Program-made: the position numbers and the translations under genes
The notes under the pieces: generated by a model
What the model was told of the DNA's origin: nothing
What the model saw: only the letters and a program-made list of their open reading frames with translations
The model's database searches: none
Shown: piece after piece, positions 54,588-62,935 of the stretch
Layout of the letters: each line of letters starts with the position of its first letter
How positions within the stretch are numbered: position 1 is the stretch's first letter
NCBI GenBank assembly: GCA_045650565.1
Contig: JAZRRG010000048.1
Coordinates: 8,454 to 72,453, forward strand
Length of the DNA: 64,000 bases
Direction: 5' to 3'
DNA from: SIG565 sp045650565
GTDB lineage: Bacteria > Bacillota > Clostridia > Oscillospirales > Acutalibacteraceae

Positions 54588-54828
54588 CGCTTTTTTCCTT
54601 TCTTAATTCCTGTAAATATTTTTGCGCCTTTAACGCTTTTTTGCTAAAGCTGTTATTATACCACCAACCAGTAATGATAACCCCTATTTCTATTGCCAAT
54701 TCCACAAATTCAGCAATTTCGTTTTGGCTGATATTTAAAGGGTCAAATCCTAATTTTTTTAAAACAAGATTAATAATCACTAATAAAATTAATATTGTGC
54801 GTAATATAGTCGCTTTTGATATTTCCAC
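54580..54828 (-). CDS. phage holin, SPP1-like
   Basis: The 82-residue protein has an N-terminal membrane helix (about 7-24), a second hydrophobic stretch (FVELAIEIGVIITGWWYNNSF) and a charged C-terminus (KALKAQKYLQELRKEK). This resembles the SPP1 holin family. It starts at GTG immediately after the previous stop. Position before an endolysin supports the call. Confidence 0.8.
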   Translation of the reverse strand: MEISKATILRTILILLVIINLVLKKLGFDPLNISQNEIAEFVELAIEIGVIITGWWYNNSFSKKALKAQKYLQELRKEKSDV

Positions 54829-55041
54829 CTAAACATCCTCCTTTTCCAATCTATCATCTATGCTTCTTATATGCTCCTCTAATACGGGTATACGCACAGC
54901 AAAATTATTGTGAGCGTCTACCTTCTTTTCAAGTTGTTCCAAGCGATAATTAGTAAGCTTACCCGATGTTACAATTCCGCCAAAGGTACCAAGCACAGTA
55001 CCTAAAAAAGATATTATGGCAATAATTACTGTGTCGCTCAT
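54829..55041 (-). CDS. small phage membrane protein (XhlA-like topology)
   Basis: The 70-residue protein has an N-terminal membrane helix (residues 4-25) and a charged helical, coiled-coil-like part (YRLEQLEKKVDAH and LEEHIRSIDDRLEK). Similar proteins precede holins in Gram-positive phages and may assist lysis. Exact family is not certain. Confidence 0.6.
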   Translation of the reverse strand: MSDTVIIAIISFLGTVLGTFGGIVTSGKLTNYRLEQLEKKVDAHNNFAVRIPVLEEHIRSIDDRLEKEDV

Positions 55042-55044
55042 GGC

Positions 55045-56841
55045 TTACTCAACTCGCTTCCAGCAGTAAACAGCAAGATAAGGCGGCATATTGTTATGCG
55101 ATTCATTTCCGCCAACGTTTTGCATAAATTCACTTCCGCTACCTGCATATTTATAGTCGACCATCATAAGTTTGCTCTGATACATAATCGCATCCAATTT
55201 ATCTGATGTATATCCTGCCGATGTCCATCCCGAAAGCAATTTATGTTTGTGTTTGGGCATTTCATTTACAGTCAGGGTAACCTCGGCCTCGCCGCCCGTA
55301 GTACCTGCAGCATAGGTTGTACCCGCACACAAAAGGAACTTATCATTTATACTCTCCCACTTACCGCCAAATAGTGTTTCGGGGGAAACCTGATTTGTAC
55401 TCATATAAACCGAGCCGACAGGATAGGTTAAATCAAGCAAGCTTGTCCCGTTTATCTGTAAAGTGCCGTTATCGGAAATCGGTACGCAGTTTATACCTAT
55501 CATATTATTTCTGATAGACAATTCAGGTCTTGATGTTCTTAAAAATGCCGTATATGTGTAACTTCCTAAGCTATCCTCAATGATTATTTCAAAATTAAAG
55601 TTTTTGTCTATTGAAAACTCGCCTAAAAGCGAATCATACGCATAATTTGGAAGTGAACTATCATTATGAACTATATATGCGTTGTCACTAAAGTTCGTTT
55701 CATCACTGGGTTTTGAGCGCCAATAGATTGAGTAGGCGGAATTTTCAGCAATTATATCAGCCACTTCTGCATTAAATGATAAATATGTGTTTGCATACAC
55801 ATCATTTTCTCTGTTTACTTGCAGATTGCTCAAACTCGGTTGCGAATAATCATAAAATGTGCCAAGAGCCACCTCTTTTTTATCACCAAAAGAATCAAAC
55901 TGCCTGCTATCCTCAACCCAACCGTAAATTTTTTCGGCGGAAGGTATATCGGTAACGGTAAATTCATTGCTTTCACTTGAAAAAATTGTATTGTCTATCT
56001 GAATATGGTATTTTTTAATACTCGCATAGTTCTTGGCAGTGGCACCCGTAAAAGTTACTTTTATTTCCGATTTAGTTAAGATTATATCGGTATCGTTCCC
56101 CACAAGCGATGCTACAGTGGGGTTAATCTGAGTGTATGAAATACTCTCGCAAGTGGGATTACTGCCTGTTACATTTGCCTTAAAGTCCACAGATTTTTCA
56201 CCTATATATGTACTTCCGTTATAGGTTTTAACACATATTTTCGATGAAAATGATGGACTGTTGGGACATTGCCTATAAAGCAAATCATCCGTTTGCCACT
56301 TTTTGCTATCTGTAGCACCTGAAGCAATCGTACTGTACGAGCCGTCGGCTAAAAGCAATAGTATATCGTGGGTGAAATTGTTGCTTACGCGGTTGGTGGT
56401 GATAGTTATCTCTTCACCAATATCAAAAGTTGTTTTGCTAAGCGTTGGGTTGCTGGCTCTTGGAATTGTGGGCAACGCAACGTTGTAATACTGTTCGTTA
56501 GTAGAAAATGCATAGTGGTCTATGTACGATGACAGCTTTAACGTGCAACTACCGTCAGCATTGTGTGGTATGGTAATATCCTTGGTAAAAAGCACGGTGT
56601 AACTGTTTTGGGTAATTTTTTGCGAATCGTATACCGCATTTGAATATAATGTGCCTTGTATACGGCAGTAACAGGTACCCGAGCCCGAAGTTGTATAACC
56701 CGCATTATTACGCCACGCTTGTACCTTAACGTTCATCGTGGTGGTATTGTTTTCTATGCTTTGCGATGTTGTAGTTACTACTATTCGATAGTTAACCTTA
56801 TCATTGCTTGTTGTCATTGTTTGGCTTGTGTAGGTTGCCAT
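55045..56841 (-). CDS. phage tail tip/fibre protein (DUF859-like with collar-like C-terminus)
   Basis: The 598-residue, Thr/Ser-rich protein has an N-terminal region like DUF859 minor structural proteins (about 1-330, with Ig-like beta repeats). It ends in a tail-collar or Gp10-like domain: DLTYPVGSVYMSTN, LFGGKWESINDKFLL, MPKHKHK and NMPPYLAVYCWKR. It is the probable receptor-binding protein. Its ATG overlaps the previous stop (TAATG). Confidence 0.75.
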   Translation of the reverse strand: MATYTSQTMTTSNDKVNYRIVVTTTSQSIENNTTTMNVKVQAWRNNAGYTTSGSGTCYCRIQGTLYSNAVYDSQKITQNSYTVLFTKDITIPHNADGSCTLKLSSYIDHYAFSTNEQYYNVALPTIPRASNPTLSKTTFDIGEEITITTNRVSNNFTHDILLLLADGSYSTIASGATDSKKWQTDDLLYRQCPNSPSFSSKICVKTYNGSTYIGEKSVDFKANVTGSNPTCESISYTQINPTVASLVGNDTDIILTKSEIKVTFTGATAKNYASIKKYHIQIDNTIFSSESNEFTVTDIPSAEKIYGWVEDSRQFDSFGDKKEVALGTFYDYSQPSLSNLQVNRENDVYANTYLSFNAEVADIIAENSAYSIYWRSKPSDETNFSDNAYIVHNDSSLPNYAYDSLLGEFSIDKNFNFEIIIEDSLGSYTYTAFLRTSRPELSIRNNMIGINCVPISDNGTLQINGTSLLDLTYPVGSVYMSTNQVSPETLFGGKWESINDKFLLCAGTTYAAGTTGGEAEVTLTVNEMPKHKHKLLSGWTSAGYTSDKLDAIMYQSKLMMVDYKYAGSGSEFMQNVGGNESHNNMPPYLAVYCWKRVE

Positions 56842-58373
56842 TAGTTATCGCCTCCTATAAATACAAAATCCACACCATTATCGAGCTTTATCATCTTAAC
56901 GGCTCCAACCGTTAAATCATCCTCAATTATGGTTTTTTGTAGCTTTGTACCCTCATTTGATACGTTTATTCTTTCATTATTATTTTCATCAAGCACCTTA
57001 AACGCATTGGGCGTCATTTGAGTTTTCATTTTAACATCGGTTTTACCGACAGTAATGCCCGATTCATCAATCACAACCGAAGTGGTTACAACCTTTGAAA
57101 CACCGTTATTTATGGTGTTTTCTATTCCATCGGTTTTGTTTTTCAGTTCAGTTTGAGAGTTTTCAAGCTCAACCGTTTTTGTTATGCAGGCACTGATGGA
57201 AGTACTGTTTTGCTCGATAATGCTTTGCAGTGTGTTGTTGCTCTCTCTAATCTCGGTAACCTTTAATAAGGTGCTGTCTATCGTGCGTTTCAGTTCATTG
57301 GTTTTATTGTTTTTCTGCTTGATGCTTAAATTTAAACTGGTAAGATTATTTGTGTCGATGCTTCCCGTTGCGGAAAGTGAAACCCTCATTCCGTTTTGAG
57401 TTTTATGCATAACAACCGAGTTGATATAATCACCGTCAGGTGTTTCAATAGAAATAACATCACTTATTTCGGGCACTTTTTCACCGTCAAACATTTCGCA
57501 CTCAAAGGGCGTATAACTAAAGCCCTTAATTTTGTTTAAAATATTCTCTGCTGCCTGCTTTATTATTTCACGGTTATCTTCGCCGCTTTGCTCACCCGTA
57601 CCGATATAAAACAATGGGTTACCCTCAATTACATAAGCATTATTTTCGGTGTTGCCCTCAGATGAGTCATCAAAAATAATTATGCCTATATCATCCTCGG
57701 TTGAACGTATTTGCAGCTTGTTAATATACGGTGTGGCAGATTCTAATGTAGAATATCCTATATAATCTGCATTTGTGATTACCTTATCATTATCAACTGT
57801 GCTGTCGGTGTCATAAAACTTTAATTCCACCTTGCCATCGGCGTTTATATATGCAAAGCATCCTGCGGCTTCGGCTATCCAATAAAGCACATCTCTGCCT
57901 TTTATATCGGTGCCATCAAAATTCTTGTAAAAGATAAGATTTTCGTTTGTAAATGCAGTATCGGTCGGCTCTACACCCACAAAGCTGCAAAGACCTGTAT
58001 ACAGTTCCCTTAAAGTAAAGCTGTCGGCGAGTGTTTCCAAAAATTCATCAACACATTTTTCGAATTTTAACATTCGGTCGTATGCGATTATTTTCCAACC
58101 CACGTTTTTGATGTGTTCGGCGGTATCAACCGTAAAGTAACCCTTTGGGTTTCCCTCATATTTATAAAGAAACTCCAAACCCGTAGGATTTTCAATCTCA
58201 TTTTCAAGGTCGAGTATGCTGAATTCTGCTTTTGCCATACAACAACTGCCAAGGGTTAGCGCATCGCCGCTGTTTACCGACTGTGAAAGTGCCACTCCGC
58301 CCTGAATATTTCCATCATTTAACAATAAAGCATTGCAAACAAAGGAATTTTGGTGTATAATAATATCAGACAT
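56841..58373 (-). CDS. phage baseplate/tail-associated protein
   Basis: The 510-residue protein resembles baseplate hub or tail-associated proteins. The N-terminal part has a beta-rich region, and a central region has a LysM-like DGEKVPEISDVISIETPDGDY turn. The C-terminal third (about 365-440) is a coiled coil (TLLKVTEIRESNNTLQSIIE). It is in the place of the Tal gene. The assignment rests on order and composition. Confidence 0.6.
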   Translation of the reverse strand: MSDIIIHQNSFVCNALLLNDGNIQGGVALSQSVNSGDALTLGSCCMAKAEFSILDLENEIENPTGLEFLYKYEGNPKGYFTVDTAEHIKNVGWKIIAYDRMLKFEKCVDEFLETLADSFTLRELYTGLCSFVGVEPTDTAFTNENLIFYKNFDGTDIKGRDVLYWIAEAAGCFAYINADGKVELKFYDTDSTVDNDKVITNADYIGYSTLESATPYINKLQIRSTEDDIGIIIFDDSSEGNTENNAYVIEGNPLFYIGTGEQSGEDNREIIKQAAENILNKIKGFSYTPFECEMFDGEKVPEISDVISIETPDGDYINSVVMHKTQNGMRVSLSATGSIDTNNLTSLNLSIKQKNNKTNELKRTIDSTLLKVTEIRESNNTLQSIIEQNSTSISACITKTVELENSQTELKNKTDGIENTINNGVSKVVTTSVVIDESGITVGKTDVKMKTQMTPNAFKVLDENNNERINVSNEGTKLQKTIIEDDLTVGAVKMIKLDNGVDFVFIGGDN

Positions 58374-58384
58374 TAAGCCACCCC

Positions 58385-58753
58385 CTACAATTCAGATATT
58401 TCAAACTGTACGGCGGTGTATACTCCGCCGTTTTCATCTATACGGGATAATACTCCGCCGTAGGATGTGCAATAGCCGTTTATTTCCTTTTGCGTATCAA
58501 GGTACGGGAATTTAAAGGTAAAGGTTTTGCCGAGCAGTAGGTTTTTCATATAATCATATTCGGCGGCGGTCATAATATTATACTGTAATGAGTATTTATG
58601 TACGGCGGCTCTTACCCATCTTACGTGCATTTTTCCGTCATCGGTGGCGCCTGAGTTTGGGTCGAGCATACTTTCCACCGTTTCGTTCATTTGAAGATGC
58701 GGTTCGTATATAGGTGTTTCGCCTATTAAATAATTACTGTTTAATTTATTCAT
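58385..58753 (-). CDS. phage tail protein, small (DUF6711-like?)
   Basis: The 122-residue protein lies between the tape measure and baseplate genes, where distal-tail or adaptor proteins are found. It has no membrane helix or clear motif. Notable are YDYMKNLLLGKTFTFKFPYLD and ENGGVYTAVQFEISEL, compatible with a beta-barrel tail adaptor. GAGGTG precedes the ATG. Confidence 0.5.
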   Translation of the reverse strand: MNKLNSNYLIGETPIYEPHLQMNETVESMLDPNSGATDDGKMHVRWVRAAVHKYSLQYNIMTAAEYDYMKNLLLGKTFTFKFPYLDTQKEINGYCTSYGGVLSRIDENGGVYTAVQFEISEL

Positions 58754-58764
58754 ATTGTTTCACC

Positions 58765-60048
58765 TCACACTAATATCGGGCTTAAACCCGTTTCCTTTGT
58801 TTTGCCGTTAATATATCCGATGGTAAATTCACCGAGTACGCGTTTATCAAGCGTGATAACGGCTTTTTGCCCGTTTGCTTGTCCGCCGTTCATCGCTTCG
58901 CGCACCGCTTTATACACACCTGCCGATACCGATTCAACAATCTGGTCGTTATTAACAACAGCGTTTCGGCTGCCGATTGTACCTACAAGCTCAGGTCCTG
59001 CCTCACGGGCGATAAACATTTGTCCCATTGATGGGAAACCACCGGTGGCATTTAGTTCAATTTTAGGATATTTATCAGGATAATCAAGTTTCTCAAGTTT
59101 AATAGTGGGCGTTTTTATTACAGCCGCAAGAATTGATGAAATGCCTAATCCCGCCAGACCCCCGATTGCAGCTCCTATAGGACCGCCAATAAATGAGCCA
59201 ATTATTGTGCCAATCAATGTCACGATCGCAGCAATAACCGTTTTTATTAATGGGAATACTGAATTCATAATATTTTGCAGACTTTCTTGCAAACTAGAAA
59301 GCAATTTGTTCATTAAATTTATTGATTTTTCCACAATTATTTCTATCGAGTCATTGATTGACGGAATAATTTTTTCGATTATTTTAGTAAAAATATCCAA
59401 TATTTCTTCAAGTGTTTTATCCCAATTATCGGCTAGTTTACTTTTTAAAAATGCAGCAATTGGCACTATGTAATTATTTAAGAATCCTAATGCCGCATTT
59501 TTAATTTCCACAACTGCTTCCTTACAACAACTTATGGTCGGTTCTATCGTTTGAGCCCATGCACCCGTAACAAAATCAAATATTTCTTGATATTTTAATA
59601 AAGCGGTTGATTTTATATCATCGTATGTAACAGTAATTGTTTTTCCATATAAGTCTATAATCGTATTTTCAATATTGTTTAGCGTTGCTTGGACAGCACT
59701 ATCAACTGCTGTAAACAAACCATCCAATAATAATAACCATGTGGTGTTTATGTTTTGCTGAATTTCTAAAAAAGTTGAATTTAATAGATTTATCCAAGCC
59801 GTTGTAATAGAAGTGCCCACTTGGTTTAACTGGTCTGACCATACAGTTTGTAAAAAAAGTGATGCGCCCTCAACGGTTGTTGTAAAAATATTTTTAATGT
59901 CCTCACCAACTGTTGATAAACTCTCAGCAATATCGCTGATTTCAGATGTTGTGGTCGCTATATTTTGGGAGACAGTGTTTAAATTATTGGTTATTTCCCT
60001 AAACTGTTCTAAAGTATAGTTTAGGGAAGAAAAACTATTAGTTTCCAT
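58765..60048 (-). CDS. phage tape measure protein, short
   Basis: The 427-residue protein has long amphipathic helices (about 1-260), a Gly/Ile/Ala membrane-like segment (about 270-310) and a C-terminal GGFPSMGQMFIAREAGPELVG region that is typical of tape measure proteins of siphoviruses. It is short for a tape measure. It is the first gene of the cassette; its start codon is only 39 bases from the divergent lipoprotein start, leaving no room for a normal promoter. Confidence 0.75.
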   Translation of the reverse strand: METNSFSSLNYTLEQFREITNNLNTVSQNIATTTSEISDIAESLSTVGEDIKNIFTTTVEGASLFLQTVWSDQLNQVGTSITTAWINLLNSTFLEIQQNINTTWLLLLDGLFTAVDSAVQATLNNIENTIIDLYGKTITVTYDDIKSTALLKYQEIFDFVTGAWAQTIEPTISCCKEAVVEIKNAALGFLNNYIVPIAAFLKSKLADNWDKTLEEILDIFTKIIEKIIPSINDSIEIIVEKSINLMNKLLSSLQESLQNIMNSVFPLIKTVIAAIVTLIGTIIGSFIGGPIGAAIGGLAGLGISSILAAVIKTPTIKLEKLDYPDKYPKIELNATGGFPSMGQMFIAREAGPELVGTIGSRNAVVNNDQIVESVSAGVYKAVREAMNGGQANGQKAVITLDKRVLGEFTIGYINGKTKETGLSPILV

Positions 60049-60087
60049 TTATTTTTCCTTCTTTCTAAAAAAATTAAGAGGTGTTTT

Positions 60088-60633
60088 ATGAAAAAATTTA
60101 TATGTTTATTTTTGATTATGTCGATGCTAATTTCTTGTTTGTCAGGTTGCCAACTTTATGATTCTATATTTGGATTGGATTCCAATGATATTGATACGCC
60201 CTCAGAAAATGAAACGCCATCGGAAACTATAGGCAGTTCACCTGATAACCCTATACCGTTTGGAGAATATGCTAAAGTCGGCGATTATGATGACCAAGAT
60301 ATACAGATGAAGATAAAAAATATATATTATTACAATGATAAAATATCAAAATCTAGAAGAATGGTAATAGATTTTGAAATTAAAGCAATAGATCTCAAAG
60401 GCCATAGGTTTACTCCGGGAAATCCTGATTTAATCCTAAAAAACGGAACAGAAGCATTCTCTTACGGTAGCACTGAATTTAATGGGGTAAAAGATATTCT
60501 TTGCATAGCTTTTGCTTTACCTGGAACAGTTGTTGCAAACAGCATATATGAGGGTGTGGATTTATCTGAATGTAAATGTTTGCAATACTATACTTCGGGC
60601 ACGCAACAATTTATATATTTTGCGCTACAGTAG
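60088..60633 (+). CDS. lipoprotein, DUF4352-like, copy 1
   Basis: The 181-residue protein has the lipoprotein signal KKFICLFLIMSMLISCLSGC (Cys 21), a Ser/Glu/Pro linker (about 30-60) and a beta-rich domain like telokin/DUF4352 extracellular domains. Function unknown. The ribosome site AGAGGTG is 6 bases before the ATG. Its first 160 bases recur at 63836-64000, where the upstream leader carries a promoter; copy 1 lacks that leader and abuts the tape measure gene instead. Confidence 0.7.
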   Translation: MKKFICLFLIMSMLISCLSGCQLYDSIFGLDSNDIDTPSENETPSETIGSSPDNPIPFGEYAKVGDYDDQDIQMKIKNIYYYNDKISKSRRMVIDFEIKAIDLKGHRFTPGNPDLILKNGTEAFSYGSTEFNGVKDILCIAFALPGTVVANSIYEGVDLSECKCLQYYTSGTQQFIYFALQ

Positions 60634-60644
60634 CAGGGGAAAAA

Positions 60645-60694
60645 TAACACAGGGAAATAACACAGGAAAAATAACACAGGAAAAATAACACAGG
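60645..60694 (+). repeat. short tandem repeat of TAACACAGG units
   Basis: Four TAACACAGG units at 60645, 60658, 60672 and 60686 are spaced 13-14 bases apart and separated by A-rich spacers. The last is the first arm of the palindromic repeat at 60687. They look like replication-slippage multiplications of the repeat arm. Confidence 0.7.
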
Positions 60695-60788
60695 GGACGG
60701 TTCTGTGTGTTGACGTTATTCCCCTTGCTTTTGCTTCTTTGCTTTTTTCTAAATACAATATTATCACTCCTTATATAAAATTCGAGGT
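60684..60788 (+). repeat. 105-bp direct repeat, copy 1 (palindromic repeat plus leader)
   Basis: This block matches 63736-63840 with one substitution. It contains the palindromic repeat, TTGCTT (60731-60736), 17 bp and TACAAT (60754-60759) as a plausible promoter, and the GAGG ribosome site of the next gene. Confidence 0.9.
60687..60714 (+). repeat. REP-like palindromic repeat, copy a
   Basis: The core ACACAGGGGACGGTTCTGTG forms a hairpin with ACACAG/CTGTGT arms that can extend by two G-U pairs. It is preceded by AA and followed by TGTTGAC. Confidence 0.85.
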
Positions 60789-60794
60789 TTTTTT

Positions 60795-61241
60795 ATGAAA
60801 AATAAAATAAATGATACTCTTTTGTTTAAATCCCGACTTAATTATTTAGATGGGTTACCTACAATTGGTAAAACAATAGCAAAATTAGAATTCGAGATTA
60901 CCAAATCCGCCGTATATATTTACCATCGCCGTAAAAAAATTTTCCCCAGTATAAATTTACCATTTGATAAAATCGAATCTATTTCCTTTAAAAAAGGTTT
61001 GGGTACTTTTTGGTACAATAGTCCAATAGGGGCCATCTTTAATGAATCACTAATTCAATTCAAGTATCGTGAACCAGATGGAACGATAAGAATAGTTATG
61101 TTCGAGTTACTTGCAAGTAAAATTTTTCCTACGGTTACCTATCAAAAATGTCAAATTTTAAAGGAAATACTCCTTTCTGTACCTGAACTAAGGAACAAAA
61201 TCGCAGGGGAAAGTAACACAGGGGACGGTTCTGTGTGTTGA
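60795..61241 (+). CDS. PH-like (bacterial GRAM/PH) domain protein with repeat-derived C-terminus
   Basis: The 148-residue protein has no signal peptide. Its alternating strands (FEITKSAVYIYHRR, INLPFDKIESISFKKG, IQFKYREPDG, IVMFELLASK) and final helix resemble bacterial PH-like domains. The last ten or so residues (ESNTGDGSVC) and the stop are encoded by the palindromic repeat at 61215-61241. Its promoter is in the 60684-60788 leader. Function unknown. Confidence 0.6.
   Translation: MKNKINDTLLFKSRLNYLDGLPTIGKTIAKLEFEITKSAVYIYHRRKKIFPSINLPFDKIESISFKKGLGTFWYNSPIGAIFNESLIQFKYREPDGTIRIVMFELLASKIFPTVTYQKCQILKEILLSVPELRNKIAGESNTGDGSVC
61215..61241 (+). repeat. REP-like palindromic repeat, copy b
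   Basis: Same core as copy a, preceded by GCAGGGGAAAGT. It lies in the 3' end of the PH-like gene in frame, supplying its stop codon. Confidence 0.85.
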
Positions 61242-61266
61242 TTGTTTTTAGAAAGTAGTTGTTTTT

Positions 61267-62082
61267 ATGAGTTATAACTATTCGAATAGTGAACTAAAAT
61301 ATCTTGTGAATGAGCCAGATGGCATAAAAGAAAAATTTAAGGTGGCGTACACTTGCGGATTAACAGATTATCCCAGAAAAGTTTATAGCGTAATAATGTA
61401 TATAACCAAAGATTCACTATGTTTACGTGAATCTTATAAAACAAAATTTATGTTGCGAATTCCGCTAAAAAATATATCAAAAATTAAAATGTGCAACTTA
61501 GACTTGCTTTATGTAACATCTATTGAGGAATATTTAATTAATGGTATTTCTGCACGAGATTTGGAAATACATTTTACGGATGATGATTCAGTTGAAAAAA
61601 TTTTGCTTTTAAATTTAGCATTATTAAAAAGAAATAGGAAGCAAAACGAATTCGTAGAACTGTTTGAACTATTAAAACCGAACGTAAAAGGCGACACTTG
61701 CATAACGAGCATAATAAAAAGTGTATATTTGGAATCCTCAACTGCTGACGTATATCTTTTTGGGGTACTTTCAGTTTCCGATAAAGGAATTTATCTGGTT
61801 CCTAAAGCCGCAAATAAAAATGACTTATTTATTTCAATGGACGAACTTATATCAATTAAAGAAACTTCCTTCATTATAGGTATTGGAGACTTTATTAGAA
61901 ATAAGTCTGTTTTAGAAATAAAGTATTATGACGAAAACAATGATATTAGTACAGTGTTTTTACAGTTAACCAAATCTCGTTTTGCTCAGGTAAATGCACA
62001 TAAAAAATTATTTTCACAATTAGTACATTTAAACATAATTGATGAACATGGCAGCAAGACAGGGGACGGTTCTACAGAATAA
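61267..62082 (+). CDS. protein with two tandem PH-like domains
   Basis: The 271-residue protein has no signal peptide or membrane helix. Two similar beta-rich halves (about 25-145 and 148-262) each have a strand pattern such as VIMYITKDSLCLRE and VLSVSDKGIYLVPK, then a helix, as in PH/GRAM-like folds. It resembles the previous gene, suggesting a related pair. The C-terminus SKTGDGSTE and the stop come from a degenerate copy of the repeat. Function unknown. Confidence 0.6.
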   Translation: MSYNYSNSELKYLVNEPDGIKEKFKVAYTCGLTDYPRKVYSVIMYITKDSLCLRESYKTKFMLRIPLKNISKIKMCNLDLLYVTSIEEYLINGISARDLEIHFTDDDSVEKILLLNLALLKRNRKQNEFVELFELLKPNVKGDTCITSIIKSVYLESSTADVYLFGVLSVSDKGIYLVPKAANKNDLFISMDELISIKETSFIIGIGDFIRNKSVLEIKYYDENNDISTVFLQLTKSRFAQVNAHKKLFSQLVHLNIIDEHGSKTGDGSTE

Positions 62083-62232
62083 CACAGGGAGACTAAGACT
62101 AACACAGGGGACGGTTCTGTGTGTTGACATATTGCTTTGAAAGATACTTTGGATTAACGGAATGCTTGAAGAGAATATTTTAGTTAATTCTGCAATTCCG
62201 TTATTGTCTTGATTTTTTGAAAATTCAGTCAT
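62029..62232 (-). CDS. possible small protein truncated by repeat, antisense
   Basis: On the minus strand an ATG at 62232 follows AAGGAG by about 6 bases. It opens a frame whose first 34 residues are MTEFSKNQDNNGIAELTKIF... with an amphipathic helix. The frame then enters the palindromic repeat (STHRTVPC) and stops inside the neighbouring gene's 3' end. It looks like the start of a gene cut by repeat insertion. Confidence 0.35.
   Translation of the reverse strand: MTEFSKNQDNNGIAELTKIFSSSIPLIQSIFQSNMSTHRTVPCVSLSLPVLFCRTVPCLAAMFINYV
62055..62077 (+). repeat. REP-like repeat, degenerate copy c1
   Basis: AGACAGGGGACGGTTCTACAG keeps the centre but has altered arms. It supplies the C-terminus of the upstream gene. 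Confidence 0.7.
62101..62128 (+). repeat. REP-like repeat, copy c2
   Basis: Full copy of the core followed by TGTTGAC. With c1 it forms a double unit like that at 62849-62913. Confidence 0.85.
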
Positions 62233-62269
62233 AATTTTCTCCTTTTTTATTTTTTAAAGGTGTGTTAGT

Positions 62270-62845
62270 ATGATAGTTAAAAGAAAAATTAGTGATATAA
62301 ACGAAAACGATAGACAAGATACTATAAAATACATTATAATGCTCTCAATAATATTACTTGCTATTTTCATTATTGTTTTGGCCTTTATCTTTTCGTTTTT
62401 ACTCCCAACTCGTAATGTTAAAAATTTAGAACCTATTACGAAATTAAATGAAACTTATGTAGGCGATTTAATAATTACTGCTACAGATATTAAAGCAATA
62501 AATTCTCCTACGGACCAAGACTCCATTTTCATTGGTGTTAGATTTGAAGTTGAAAACAATTCTTCCATTTCATATTCATTGTACACTCGTACATTATCTG
62601 CGTATGTTGATGATGTTGCCACAGATACAATAACTGGGGTGTGCGAAGCATATATTGATAAAAAAAATGAGGAACTGTTTGCAGTGAATATGGATCCCGG
62701 GAAAAAAACCATGGGATATATATTTGTTAAGACAAATAAAAATTCAAAAAAGTTAGAGTTTATTTTTGATGAGCCCACTTTGAGCGGAGACAGTAAAAAA
62801 ATCAGTTTCATTTTTGATATTCCACCCGTCACCACCAAAAGATAA
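62270..62845 (+). CDS. membrane-anchored DUF4352-like protein
   Basis: The 191-residue protein has a charged N-terminus, one membrane helix (about 22-45) and an extracellular beta-rich domain resembling telokin/DUF4352 (VGDLIITATDIKAI, SIFIGVRFEVENNSS, KKTMGYIFV). The domain type is similar to that of the lipoprotein at 60088. AAAGGTG is the ribosome site. Function unknown. Confidence 0.6.
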   Translation: MIVKRKISDINENDRQDTIKYIIMLSIILLAIFIIVLAFIFSFLLPTRNVKNLEPITKLNETYVGDLIITATDIKAINSPTDQDSIFIGVRFEVENNSSISYSLYTRTLSAYVDDVATDTITGVCEAYIDKKNEELFAVNMDPGKKTMGYIFVKTNKNSKKLEFIFDEPTLSGDSKKISFIFDIPPVTTKR

Positions 62846-62848
62846 GGG

Positions 62849-62870
62849 CAAGACAGGGGACAGTTCGAAC
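62849..62870 (+). repeat. REP-like repeat, degenerate copy d1
   Basis: AAGACAGGGGACAGTTCGAAC is a degenerate core just after the stop of the DUF4352-like gene. Confidence 0.6.
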
Positions 62871-62885
62871 AACACAGGAACAACT

Positions 62886-62913
62886 AACACAGGGGACGGT
62901 TCTGTGTGTTGAC
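62886..62913 (+). repeat. REP-like repeat, copy d2
   Basis: Full copy; forms the left end of the element that encloses the transposase remnant. Confidence 0.85.
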
Positions 62914-62935
62914 CGTTTCCTTTCTTTGTGTTACA

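Larger units (their letters stand above)
53916..60048 (-). mobile_element. phage-derived tail-tip and lysis cassette without head or integrase genes
   Basis: Seven genes in one direction run in the classical phage order: tape measure, small tail protein, baseplate/tail protein, tip/fibre protein, small membrane protein, holin and endolysin. Junctions are tight or overlapping. No terminase, portal, capsid, tail tube, chaperone, repressor or integrase gene is present in the flanks visible here. The left border is the prs terminator and the right border is near 60080. Confidence 0.75.

Noticed and set aside
53916..60048. Complete prophage
   Set aside because: No integrase, terminase, portal, capsid, tail tube or repressor gene is visible, and no attachment-site repeats were found at the borders.
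60645..60694. Regular short repeats that could suggest a CRISPR-like array
   Set aside because: The units are only 9 bases with A-rich 4-5-base gaps, and there are no unique spacers or cas genes.
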